NCBI GenBank assembly: GCA_001890945.1
Contig: CM007608.1
Span: 1 to 64,000, forward strand
Reading direction: 5' to 3'
DNA: 64,000 nucleotides
Source of the DNA: Alphaproteobacteria bacterium AO1-B
Lineage (GTDB): Bacteria; Pseudomonadota; Alphaproteobacteria; Rhizobiales; Stappiaceae
The notes under the pieces are model-generated. The model ran no database searches. It was not told the origin of the DNA and saw nothing but the letters and a program-made list of their open reading frames with translations. Made by a program: the position numbers and the translations under genes. Shown piece after piece: positions 27,589-35,810 of the stretch (position 1 is its first letter; every line of letters begins with the position of its first letter).

Positions 27589-28596
27589 TTACGTCACAGC
27601 CCCTTCCGAGACCACAATCAGCGGCCTTGCGGAAACCGGCAAGGCCATTTGCCGAAGGGCTGCAAATCCGGCTGCACCGGAGGGCGTTGTGTTCGGAACG
27701 TCTAGCTTTGCAAGAACATCGGCAGCCGTTTGCGCTTCTTCATCAGAGATCTGGATATAAGTGTCGGCTGTCTCTTGAAGGATCTCAAACGCCAGCATCG
27801 ACGCGGTCTTGCAATCAAGACGGCCCATGTTTGAAACCGGCCCGATCACGTCAACCACCCGCCCGGCCTTGACGGCTTCATCGAGGCACGGCGCGGCCTC
27901 CGGTTCGACGACGATGATCTCCGGCTGCACGGCCCAGTTTTTCCGGATCATCTGGGCAACGGCCGCGGCCATGCCGCCAACACCTGCCTGCAAAAAGACA
28001 TGCGTCGGCCAGTCACCACTCACTTCAAAGACGCCCCGCATTTCTTCCGCAAGAACCGTATAGCCCTCCATCACCAGCCGCGGCGGTTCGGTGTATCCGG
28101 GCCAGGACCCATCAGCGAGATGGATAAACCCATGCGCCTCGGCATCTTTGATCGCCGCCTCAATGCTCTCTTCATAGGTCGCACCGGAGCGGATAACCGT
28201 CGCGCCTTCCGCTTCCAGCCGGGCCACGAAACTCTCAGGCACTGTATCTGACAAATGGATGCGCGCGGCCGCGCCAAATATCTTCGCGCCTCTGGCAACA
28301 GCCATGCCGTGATTGCCGGCACTTGCACAAACAAACGTCTTTCCCTTCGCCGCGGCTCGGATCGCCTCGAAGGACACATCCCGTGGGATATCAGACCCAA
28401 GACACAGGTTGGCGACGGCATAGATCCCGCCAAGCGCCTTGAACGCCCCGAGCCCCATGCGTGCGGTTTCGTCCTTGATAAGGACAGTCCACGGGGCATA
28501 GGTCCGCTCCAGAAGCGGAGTTGGAACCGGATCGGCCCAAAGGGGCATCAGGCTGGCCGCGCGTTTATGGTCAAGTTTGGTCGGTAAAGTCTGCAT
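27589..28596 (-). CDS. PLP-dependent ammonia-lyase, diaminopropionate ammonia-lyase-like
   Basis: A 335-residue fold-type II PLP enzyme. LIKDETARMGLGAFKALGG carries the PLP-binding lysine in the AFKALGG form seen in diaminopropionate ammonia-lyase; ASAGNHGMAVARGAKIFG is the substrate and phosphate region. It is shorter than typical DpaL (about 400 residues), so threonine dehydratase-like or another amino-acid lyase activity is possible. It is divergent from an Lrp/AsnC gene 92 bases away, which probably controls it in response to an amino acid. Confidence 0.85.
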   Translation of the reverse strand: MQTLPTKLDHKRAASLMPLWADPVPTPLLERTYAPWTVLIKDETARMGLGAFKALGGIYAVANLCLGSDIPRDVSFEAIRAAAKGKTFVCASAGNHGMAVARGAKIFGAAARIHLSDTVPESFVARLEAEGATVIRSGATYEESIEAAIKDAEAHGFIHLADGSWPGYTEPPRLVMEGYTVLAEEMRGVFEVSGDWPTHVFLQAGVGGMAAAVAQMIRKNWAVQPEIIVVEPEAAPCLDEAVKAGRVVDVIGPVSNMGRLDCKTASMLAFEILQETADTYIQISDEEAQTAADVLAKLDVPNTTPSGAAGFAALRQMALPVSARPLIVVSEGAVT

Positions 28597-28688
28597 TTCA
28601 CAAAGATAGTTGATCTGCTTGATAGAAATGCCTCACAAGACTAGCCTTCCATGGGAAATTTTCCCGCATTCAGACCACAAGAGACGCC

Positions 28689-29165
28689 ATGAAGCTCGAC
28701 CAGGTGGACATTTCGATCCTAAACGCCTTGCAGGACAACGCCCGTACCGGCCTCGAACAACTGGCGCACGTGAGCGGTGTCTCGATTGCCTCAGTGCAGC
28801 GGCGCTTAAAAGCGCTAAGGGAAGGGGGATTCATTCTCCGGGAGGTGGCGCTTCTGGACGGGGCCAAACTCGGCCAGGCCATGACCTTCATCATCATGGT
28901 GGAACTGGAGCGCGAGCGGCTCGACCAGATCGATGATTTCGTCAAGCGGGCGCGGCAGGAGCCGCAAGTCCAGCAATGTTATTACGTCACCGGCGAAGCT
29001 GATTTCTGCCTGATCTGCATTGCCAAGGACATGGCCGAATTCGAAGCGCTGACCCACCGGCTGTTCTTCCAAAATGCCAATGTCCGCCGCTTCCGCACCT
29101 CCGTCGTCATGGGCCGCAAAAAAATTGGCCTGAACGTGCCTTTGGATAGGGACAGTTCGGAGTAG
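28689..29165 (+). CDS. Lrp/AsnC-family transcriptional regulator
   Basis: A 158-residue protein with an N-terminal winged helix (DQVDISILNALQDNARTGLE, then VSIASVQRRLKALREGGFI) and a C-terminal RAM ligand-binding domain (VQQCYYVTGEADFCLICIAK). Length is normal for the family. It is divergent from the PLP-dependent lyase gene, the usual arrangement for a local regulator of amino-acid breakdown. Confidence 0.93.
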   Translation: MKLDQVDISILNALQDNARTGLEQLAHVSGVSIASVQRRLKALREGGFILREVALLDGAKLGQAMTFIIMVELERERLDQIDDFVKRARQEPQVQQCYYVTGEADFCLICIAKDMAEFEALTHRLFFQNANVRRFRTSVVMGRKKIGLNVPLDRDSSE

Positions 29166-29189
29166 TTCGATCCAAAAACTAACATCGTC

Positions 29190-29216
29190 AAAAACGCCGT
29201 TCTTTGAAGAGCGGCG
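29190..29216 (-). terminator. Terminator after the NTF2-like gene
   Basis: On the minus strand CGCCGCTCTTCAAAGAACGGCG is followed by five T, about 20 bases beyond the stop at 29236. It sits between convergent genes. Confidence 0.7.
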
Positions 29217-29235
29217 CTTGTGAGAGACACGAGAT

Positions 29236-29766
29236 CTAGTTCTGCGAGGCGGCACGCTCCATGGCGGTCGCCGTCAGGGCGCGGTCGCCGATTTCCTGGG
29301 TCATGTCAAATTCCATGCGGGTGACCAGCCAGCTGCCCTCGATCCGCTCCAGATCCCAGAAATAATTGCCAACCGGGCGCCAGAGCTCACCGTCGATCCA
29401 GTGGCGGCCGTCGACAAAGGCTGTGGCCGTTGCCATATCGCCGCTGACGGTCACGGAGACTGGCCCGAGTTCATGCCAGGTGACATCAAAACCCGGAACA
29501 ATGCCACGCCAGGCATCCATCAGAGCGGACGGGGTCATGGTCGCCGGTTCGCCGCCCCAAAGCGAGGTGTAGTCGATGACGAACTCCGGCGCGAAGGCAG
29601 TTTCCGCGAGATCGTAGGCCGCGCGGTCAACCGCAAGCGGGATCGAGGATACAAGCGTGCGGATCGCAGCTTCCTCCGGTTCGCCTGCGGGGGGGAGTTT
29701 GCTGTCTGCCACCGCTGATGTGGCAAGAGCAGAGAGGACGGCAACGGCTGGAAGTGTCGGTTTCAT
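29236..29766 (-). CDS. Exported NTF2/SnoaL-like protein
   Basis: A 176-residue protein with a signal peptide (AVAVLSALATSAVADSK). The mature part has the cone-fold features of SnoaL-like proteins: IRTLVSSIPLAVDRAAYD at the start, FVIDYTSLWGG, VSGDMATATAFVDGRHWI and YFWDLERIEGSWLVTRM. Such domains may be small enzymes or binding proteins; the sequence does not say which. It lies 48 bases after the hydrolase gene on the same strand, so the two are probably co-transcribed. Confidence 0.85.
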   Translation of the reverse strand: MKPTLPAVAVLSALATSAVADSKLPPAGEPEEAAIRTLVSSIPLAVDRAAYDLAETAFAPEFVIDYTSLWGGEPATMTPSALMDAWRGIVPGFDVTWHELGPVSVTVSGDMATATAFVDGRHWIDGELWRPVGNYFWDLERIEGSWLVTRMEFDMTQEIGDRALTATAMERAASQN

Positions 29767-29814
29767 GGTCTTTGTCCTTGAAAATGAGAAGTGTTTTTGG
29801 GCAGCCGCCCGGCC

Positions 29815-30756
29815 TCAGCCGCGAAAATGCTCTGCCATTGCGTCAGCGGCGCGGGTCACATCTTCCGGATTGTCATAAAAGTCGAACTGGGTGACATCCT
29901 CGAGCATCTGCAAGGTTGCTTCGCCTGCAAACCCGCTCAAGAACGCTTTCACGCCCTGAGGAATGGCCGCGGCTTCCGAATGCACGATTGCGAGTGGATG
30001 GGTGAGACGACCCGCATGATCGGCCGGATAGTATGTCAGCCAGCCTTCCCAGCCTGCCTGGTTCCACTTGTTGTCATAGGCCAGGATCGCACCGCGGTCC
30101 TGCTCATAATAATAGCCGCCGATCGGCATCAGCACGCCTTCAGCGCCTTCCGGGCCTGCCGCCGGGATGATCTCGCCGCCATTGGCTTCTGCATTCCTTG
30201 AGACTTCGATCAGCGCGCCGACACCGTCTGCGCCGCCATAGACCGCCTCGACCAAGTCAGCGTTTTGCAGCCACGGGGCCACAAGGCCAATAGACTTGAC
30301 TGTGCCGTTCCCTGAAACCGCGTCGACCATGTATCCGGCCGAGGCGCAAATGCCGAGCCCGTGGACCTGGGTCGCATCGACCTCGGGCAGCGTGGCCACA
30401 ACGTCAAAGGCTGCCCGGATGTCGGAGGTTTTTGCTTCCGGGCTTTCAACAAAGCGGGTATTCTTCGGCAAATCACCGGATTTCCCCCAGCCGCGGAAAT
30501 CAAAGGTGAAGGCTGCAAACCCGCGGGCCACCATCTGGTGGGCGTAGACAGACGGCATCTGTTCTTCAACCGATGTCCAGGCGCCGGTCACAACCACGGC
30601 CGGCAGGGCCTGACCATCATGTTCTTCCGGCAGATACAAGGTGCCGGAGAGGATTGCACCTTCGTTTTCGAAGGTGATGGTGCGGGTTTCAACCTGCGCG
30701 ATGGCGGAAGTGGAAGCCATCAACAGGGCTGCGGTGGTCACGGAACGGATGCTCAT
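29815..30756 (-). CDS. Exported alpha/beta hydrolase
   Basis: A protein of about 313 residues with a signal peptide (VTTAALLMASTSAIAQ). The fold is shown by AVVVTGAWTSVEEQ, FDFRGWGKSGD and the nucleophile elbow GLGICASAGYM, where cysteine takes the usual serine place as in dienelactone-hydrolase-like enzymes such as YcjY. I chose ATG 30756, preceded by GGAGAG at six bases; the longer frame from 30825 adds 23 residues before the signal peptide. It heads a unit with the NTF2-like gene, and the AraC gene lies just upstream on the same strand. Confidence 0.87.
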   Translation of the reverse strand: MSIRSVTTAALLMASTSAIAQVETRTITFENEGAILSGTLYLPEEHDGQALPAVVVTGAWTSVEEQMPSVYAHQMVARGFAAFTFDFRGWGKSGDLPKNTRFVESPEAKTSDIRAAFDVVATLPEVDATQVHGLGICASAGYMVDAVSGNGTVKSIGLVAPWLQNADLVEAVYGGADGVGALIEVSRNAEANGGEIIPAAGPEGAEGVLMPIGGYYYEQDRGAILAYDNKWNQAGWEGWLTYYPADHAGRLTHPLAIVHSEAAAIPQGVKAFLSGFAGEATLQMLEDVTQFDFYDNPEDVTRAADAMAEHFRG

Positions 30757-30888
30757 ATCGGTCTCTCCAAAATCAATGTTCTGGGCGCCTTCGCCCGATG
30801 ACATTGGAGATACGCTTGGCCCCACCGGATTACTTGAACAGGCCTGCTTTGTTTTTGAAGGATACGGCCAAACGTCAGGGCTAAGATT

Positions 30889-31773
30889 CTAGGCCGCGCG
30901 GTACTGGCGCGGTGTTTGGCCGATCACCTGTTTGAACGACCGGGAAAAATGGGCCTGATCGGCAAACCCGCAGGCGATTGCTATGTCGCCAAGCGGCCGT
31001 TTTGGATCCCGCATCATCCCGATCGCCTGTTCGATCCGGTAAGCGAGGACATATTGCATCGGCGTTTCGCCGACCGTTTCCTTGAAAACACGGGCAAAAT
31101 GAGACGCGCTCATGCCGGCGACCTGTGCAAGCTCTTCCACGGAAATCGTTTGGTCCAGCCTCTCGCGGATGAAGCGGAGAACACGCTTGTAGTGCTCGGA
31201 GGTAAACCGCGCGGACAGCGCCAGATCTTCGGCCTGTTGTTGACCGTATTTTTGAAGCAGCTTGACCAGAAACACCCGGCTCATCGCTTCAAACATGACG
31301 CCTGAGGAAAGATCATCGGTTTCCAGCGCATCCCGCAGCATGACACCGGCTGCGCACAGATCCGCATCCTGGAACTGCGGCAGATCGGCGAGCTGCTGAT
31401 GGGTGAGAACAAGGCCCAGCTCATGCAGCGCAAACCGCTCGACCTTCTTCGGGTCCAGGGTCACGACGATGACGTCCGAGGTGCCGAACCATCGCCACCC
31501 GGACCGCAAACCCGCGGGCGTAACGACGATTTCGTTCTTTTCAAACGTGAAGTCGCGTAGTTCGCCGCCGCGCCAGTTCTGCACACGGTGCGGTGTTTCG
31601 CACAGGTTCAGAAGCACATGATGTTCGGCAAAGACTTCTTCCGGCATCGTATCCGGTTCAGCCCGAAAATAGCGCACCGACATCAGCGCGGCGGCCGAGA
31701 CATGCGCCATGTCATCGCTGCTCAGAAGCGGCAGGGACGGATAGATTTCGGCATAACGTCGTGGCACCAGCAC
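30889..31773 (-). CDS. AraC-family transcriptional regulator
   Basis: A 294-residue protein with an N-terminal cupin-like sensing part (about residues 1-180) and two C-terminal helix-turn-helix motifs: SVEELAQVAGMSASHFARVFK and PLGDIAIACGFADQAHFSRSFK, then TPRQYRAA at the end. It lies upstream of the hydrolase and NTF2-like genes on the same strand, separated by about 130 bases, and is the likely local regulator. Confidence 0.93.
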   Translation of the reverse strand: MLVPRRYAEIYPSLPLLSSDDMAHVSAAALMSVRYFRAEPDTMPEEVFAEHHVLLNLCETPHRVQNWRGGELRDFTFEKNEIVVTPAGLRSGWRWFGTSDVIVVTLDPKKVERFALHELGLVLTHQQLADLPQFQDADLCAAGVMLRDALETDDLSSGVMFEAMSRVFLVKLLQKYGQQQAEDLALSARFTSEHYKRVLRFIRERLDQTISVEELAQVAGMSASHFARVFKETVGETPMQYVLAYRIEQAIGMMRDPKRPLGDIAIACGFADQAHFSRSFKQVIGQTPRQYRAA

Positions 31774-31956
31774 ACCTCCTTGGGCGGGCAGTTTACGCTG
31801 TTCTCAAAATGATGCCACGCGTCAGGAAGCGGAGAAAATATGTCCCAGCTCACCAGCAGTACCGAATTGTCTCCCGGCTCATGAAAATGAACCAAGTTCC
31901 CCTATTTGCTACGAAAGTGCCTGAAACCGGTTTACGGCTAGGACCGGGCGCTCTGA

Positions 31957-33597
31957 CTAGACAAGCGAAAAGTCTCCAAGCGAGCCGCTTTCTGTGAGTG
32001 TCGACAGCCCGGTCACACCGGTGAGCTTTATCAACTGTTCGTCGCCGGAACCGAAAGTGTTTTCGTAGAAAATGTAGGTGTCGGCACCATGTTCGAAAAA
32101 CACCACTTCCTGGATACCAACATTGGTGTCATCAGCGTCCAACACCGCCAGTTTTTCAACGAGTGTATCGTCGGCAGCCGCGAAAGTTGCCTTGCCACCA
32201 CTGCTCACAGCCACAATGAGTCCAGCAAGTCCCGTTGTGTTTATCGATGCGCCGGCAACCTCATCGATGTTCGCTGAGCGTACGAAATCACTCGTGCCGC
32301 CCGAGTTCCAGTCTGTGATCGTGTCAAACGCCGATGTTGTGGTGTCTCCAAGAAAAATCTGGAAAATATCCGCCCCCCCGTTCCCGGTGAGCGTGTCGGC
32401 GGCACCCGCCCCTTCCAGCAAGTCGGCGCCCGCACCGCCAATCAATGTATCGGCAACCGGGGTATCCGGGTTGCCGGCCACTGTGAGTTTTCCGGTCAAG
32501 GCCGATCCATCAACCACCAATCCCCCTTGATGCGAGATATTGCCGAGGTTGATGTCCTGCGTACCAGTGATGACCAGCTTGGTCGTTCCGGCCGAGAACC
32601 CGAGTGCATAGCCGTTTGCGCCATCCGAGCCGTTCGTTGAAACACCACCGGACCCACCCGCGAAACTGTTGGCGGTTGTCCCATTCGACGCAATGTTTAC
32701 GGTCTCGAACCCGGAGATAAAGGCTGCGAAAGATCCTGCACCACCAGTTCCGGAGGTCGCGCCCCCACCGGATCCACCGGTGATTGCAACACCCCCTTTC
32801 AAACTGAGGTTCAGGACATCCGCGGATGTATCGGTTCCAACTTGAAACCGGAACGCGGCATTGGCATTCCCACCATTGCCACTGCCGGCGCTGCCGGCAA
32901 CGCCGCCATTTGTCGTGATCAACTCGAAGTAATCGGAACTGTCGATCCCGGTAACGCTGTAGAACGGGTTGGACTGCGAAAACCCATCGGTCTGCCCAGG
33001 CGCAGCAGGGGCCTGGGGTGCAGCAGTGCCGCCTCCGATTTTAAATGAGCTGGTCGTTTGCGTGTTCGCCGTCAGAGTGTTGCCGCTGAAGGTCGCGTTA
33101 GGATTAGAAAGATCGAGCTGAACGCCCGCATTGATACCACCAACATAATAGGCGATCCCTTCAAAATTAAACTGAGGCAGGTTCGCGATCACGTTGGCGC
33201 GTTCGGTCTCACTTGCTGTGTAAAAATGCGTTCCTGTTTGGGTATTAAAGAAACGATAGAGCGGAGCGCGCTCAATATCTGCGTCTGAATAGGCCTGATA
33301 TGCTGTTCCTTCGAAATTAAACTGAGGCAGGTTGGCTATTATGCTGTCACGTTCAGTGGTGCTGGCCGTATAGAAATGGGTACCAGTTTGGGTATTGAAA
33401 AACCGGAAAACAGGTATTTCTCCGGTCGTGTTTGCCTCCAATGCATTGGAATCAAACAAATTACCTTCAAAATTGAATTGGGGCAGTGTGGTCTGAACCG
33501 TATTCCGTTCTGTTTCGCTGGCGGTGTAGAAATGTGTGCCGGTCTGAGTATTAAAAAAACGAAAAATATCAAAAACGCCATCAGCCGCTGCAGACAT
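31957..33597 (-). CDS. Glycine-rich RTX-like exoprotein with three N-terminal DUF5648-type repeats
   Basis: A 546-residue protein without signal peptide or cysteine. The first 155 residues are three nearly identical repeats of about 50 residues (FRFFNTQTGTHFYTASETER... QFNFEG). A glycine- and serine-rich beta region follows (about 200-340), then RTX-like ADTLIGGAGADLLEGAGAADTL (about 400) and a C-terminus (FEHGADTYIFYEN, LIKLTGVTGL) similar to that of the S-layer-like protein at 20405. Here the repeats lie at the N-terminus, whereas in the CAP and protease proteins they are C-terminal. Type I secretion is inferred. Confidence 0.82.
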   Translation of the reverse strand: MSAAADGVFDIFRFFNTQTGTHFYTASETERNTVQTTLPQFNFEGNLFDSNALEANTTGEIPVFRFFNTQTGTHFYTASTTERDSIIANLPQFNFEGTAYQAYSDADIERAPLYRFFNTQTGTHFYTASETERANVIANLPQFNFEGIAYYVGGINAGVQLDLSNPNATFSGNTLTANTQTTSSFKIGGGTAAPQAPAAPGQTDGFSQSNPFYSVTGIDSSDYFELITTNGGVAGSAGSGNGGNANAAFRFQVGTDTSADVLNLSLKGGVAITGGSGGGATSGTGGAGSFAAFISGFETVNIASNGTTANSFAGGSGGVSTNGSDGANGYALGFSAGTTKLVITGTQDINLGNISHQGGLVVDGSALTGKLTVAGNPDTPVADTLIGGAGADLLEGAGAADTLTGNGGADIFQIFLGDTTTSAFDTITDWNSGGTSDFVRSANIDEVAGASINTTGLAGLIVAVSSGGKATFAAADDTLVEKLAVLDADDTNVGIQEVVFFEHGADTYIFYENTFGSGDEQLIKLTGVTGLSTLTESGSLGDFSLV

Positions 33598-33877
33598 GAA
33601 CTTCCCCTTTTATACCTCTGTCCCGGCCTCAGTGAGGCACATATTCCGCAGCGGAACAATCTGTTTGTTTGCAGATCGCAAGATAAGGTTGGTCAACATT
33701 TTGTTGGACATGGATTTTGCTTCTACGAAGCTCTAAAAAAACCACGTGGACCAGACGACTCCGATCAAATCGGGTTTTCAACGTCTCTAAAACCCATCCC
33801 GCCGAGACTACAATCCGGGAGCGCACAGGTCAGGTTGCCCTTTTATGAGTATTTGGACCCGGTTTCTGAGCAGCGCT

Positions 33878-34678
33878 TCAGTTCGGATTGAGCGCGTTCT
33901 CTATGATCGGATTCATCAATTCCGGGTGCGTCAGGGCTGCCATATGACCGCCGTGATCCGTCCGTTCAAAAGTCCAGTCCGGGATGTGTTTGCGCATCAG
34001 GGAAACAATCTCGCCTATGATCCGAACAGTGTCGGCAGCCGATATGACGGTTGTCTCCTTCGGCAAGTCGTTGGCCCACTCGGACAGGGGGACCTGCTCA
34101 TTCATGACGCTGTCCCATTCATGAAAATTTGGTCTGAGTGCCTGGATAAACTTTGCTCTCCGATCCTCAGGCATGGCCTCCCAGCTGCCGGCACCAGTCC
34201 AATAATTTGCAAAATGTTCGGCGGCCCGCGACCAGGTTGTGGTGTCCGCGCTGGCCTTGATCAGATCGCGTAACGTCACCGCGTCTTGATACGCTTCTTC
34301 GCGGCCGTGCAGGTGAAGCAAATAAAACGGATTTGGTTCAATCAAGACGAGCCGATGCATTCGGCCCTTCAAAAGCGCCGCCGCTTTCATGGCAACACTC
34401 CCACCGAATGAATGTCCAACGATGGACACCCGGCTACCATCGGCAGGGACGAGAGCTTCAACAAGCCGTGCCTGGTCTTCAAGGGATTGGGTCGCGCCTT
34501 CCGGCCAGGGTTTCGTCTTTCCATACCCGAACAGATTTATGGCGACCAGATGGAACCTGTCGGAGAGATGATCCATCAGGGCGCGCCATTGCCGCGCACC
34601 TGCAACACTCGAGTGAATCAGGATGACCCGGGGTCCAGAACCCGCTTCCAGGAAATCCGGTTCATAAGAAAGTTCCAT
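33878..34678 (-). CDS. Alpha/beta hydrolase
   Basis: A 266-residue cytoplasmic alpha/beta hydrolase. RVILIHSSVAGARQWRAL gives the oxyanion strand, VGHSFGGSVAMKAA the serine nucleophile elbow, and ERTDHGGHMAALTHPELM the late histidine. Length and layout are normal. It stands alone, divergent from the methyltransferase gene, and its substrate cannot be told. Confidence 0.88.
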   Translation of the reverse strand: MELSYEPDFLEAGSGPRVILIHSSVAGARQWRALMDHLSDRFHLVAINLFGYGKTKPWPEGATQSLEDQARLVEALVPADGSRVSIVGHSFGGSVAMKAAALLKGRMHRLVLIEPNPFYLLHLHGREEAYQDAVTLRDLIKASADTTTWSRAAEHFANYWTGAGSWEAMPEDRRAKFIQALRPNFHEWDSVMNEQVPLSEWANDLPKETTVISAADTVRIIGEIVSLMRKHIPDWTFERTDHGGHMAALTHPELMNPIIENALNPN

Positions 34679-34950
34679 GGCAAAGCCTCCGCGAGGTTAA
34701 GAGCAAGCCGAACATACCAGTTCGACATCTGGGCGTCAGAAACAATGATGCCAGACAATCCAGACGCTCGACTTATGATTTCTCTTAGACGACCGCTTGG
34801 TTCTGCGTCGCACCCTCAAAGGTGAGAACAGTCGTCAGTCAGAAGCGAAACTTTCCTGCCTTTTCCCGCTGGAAAGGCGGTAAGCTTCCGCAACGACAGC
34901 CCAACACGGCTGGCCGTCATGCGGGCTCAGTCAAGCCAGGGAGGGGGCGA

Positions 34951-35778
34951 ATGGCGAATACGGATGCATTCGAACGCATGGAGCGGGATGGCTGGCAGGA
35001 TCCGGGCATCGCGCAAGGCTATGCGGAAGGGTTTGATCTTGCGACCCGGCAGGCAGCTGACGTGCTCGCGGAAACGGTCGCTCTAAACCCCGGTTTTTCG
35101 GCCCTCGATCTGTGCACGGGACATGGTGTCGTTGCCGCTGAGCTCTTGAAACGCGGAGCCGTGGTAACAGCGCTTGATTTCTCGCCAGCCATGCTTGACC
35201 TCGCCCAAAGAACGGCTCCAGGCGCCACCTTCGTGGAAGGCGATGTGATGGCCATGACCTTCCCGGACCAGAGTTTCGATGCCGTGTCGATCGGCTTTGG
35301 CGTGCCGCATTTTCCCGATCCGGAAAAAGGATTGCGGGAAGTTGCCAGGGTTTTGAAACCCGGCGGACGGCTTGCCTTTTCGATTTGGCGCGGAAAAGGC
35401 TCGAACGGTGCCTTTGGCTGGCTTTTTGAGGCCGTCGGGCGTCTCGGCGATCCGGCGGTCACCCTGCCGGACGGGCCGGATGCGCATATGTTCGCCAACA
35501 AGGAGAACGCAGAGCCCATTTTGACGGCCTGCGGCTTTAGCGACATCACGACTCTTGAGCTTCCCAGCCAGGTGTTTGTCTCTTCTCCCGGCAAACTCTT
35601 CGATGCCTTCGACAAGGGGGCAGTTCGCGCCGCGTCCCTCTTGAGCGGGCAACCGGAAGACCGGCGGGCCGCCATCAGGACCGAGCTTGCGCGCCGGGTG
35701 CAAGAAGAAGGCACACCGGAAAACGGTGGGCATCTGGTGCCCACACCTTCAGTCATTGTCTCGGCCATACGCGCTTAG
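34951..35778 (+). CDS. Class I SAM-dependent methyltransferase
   Basis: A protein of about 275 residues in the UbiE/Methyltransf_11 style. ALDLCTGHGVVAAELLKRG is the SAM loop, VTALDFSPAMLDLAQ the acidic strand, FVEGDVMAMTFPDQSFDAV motif II, and VARVLKPGGRLAFSIW motif III. I chose ATG 34951 because GGGAGGGGG lies three to four bases before it; the frame open from 34822 adds 43 basic residues with no family match. The substrate is unknown. Confidence 0.88.
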   Translation: MANTDAFERMERDGWQDPGIAQGYAEGFDLATRQAADVLAETVALNPGFSALDLCTGHGVVAAELLKRGAVVTALDFSPAMLDLAQRTAPGATFVEGDVMAMTFPDQSFDAVSIGFGVPHFPDPEKGLREVARVLKPGGRLAFSIWRGKGSNGAFGWLFEAVGRLGDPAVTLPDGPDAHMFANKENAEPILTACGFSDITTLELPSQVFVSSPGKLFDAFDKGAVRAASLLSGQPEDRRAAIRTELARRVQEEGTPENGGHLVPTPSVIVSAIRA

Positions 35779-35810
35779 TGTTCTGGTCCGCCAGCCGCGC
35801 TATTAACCGC

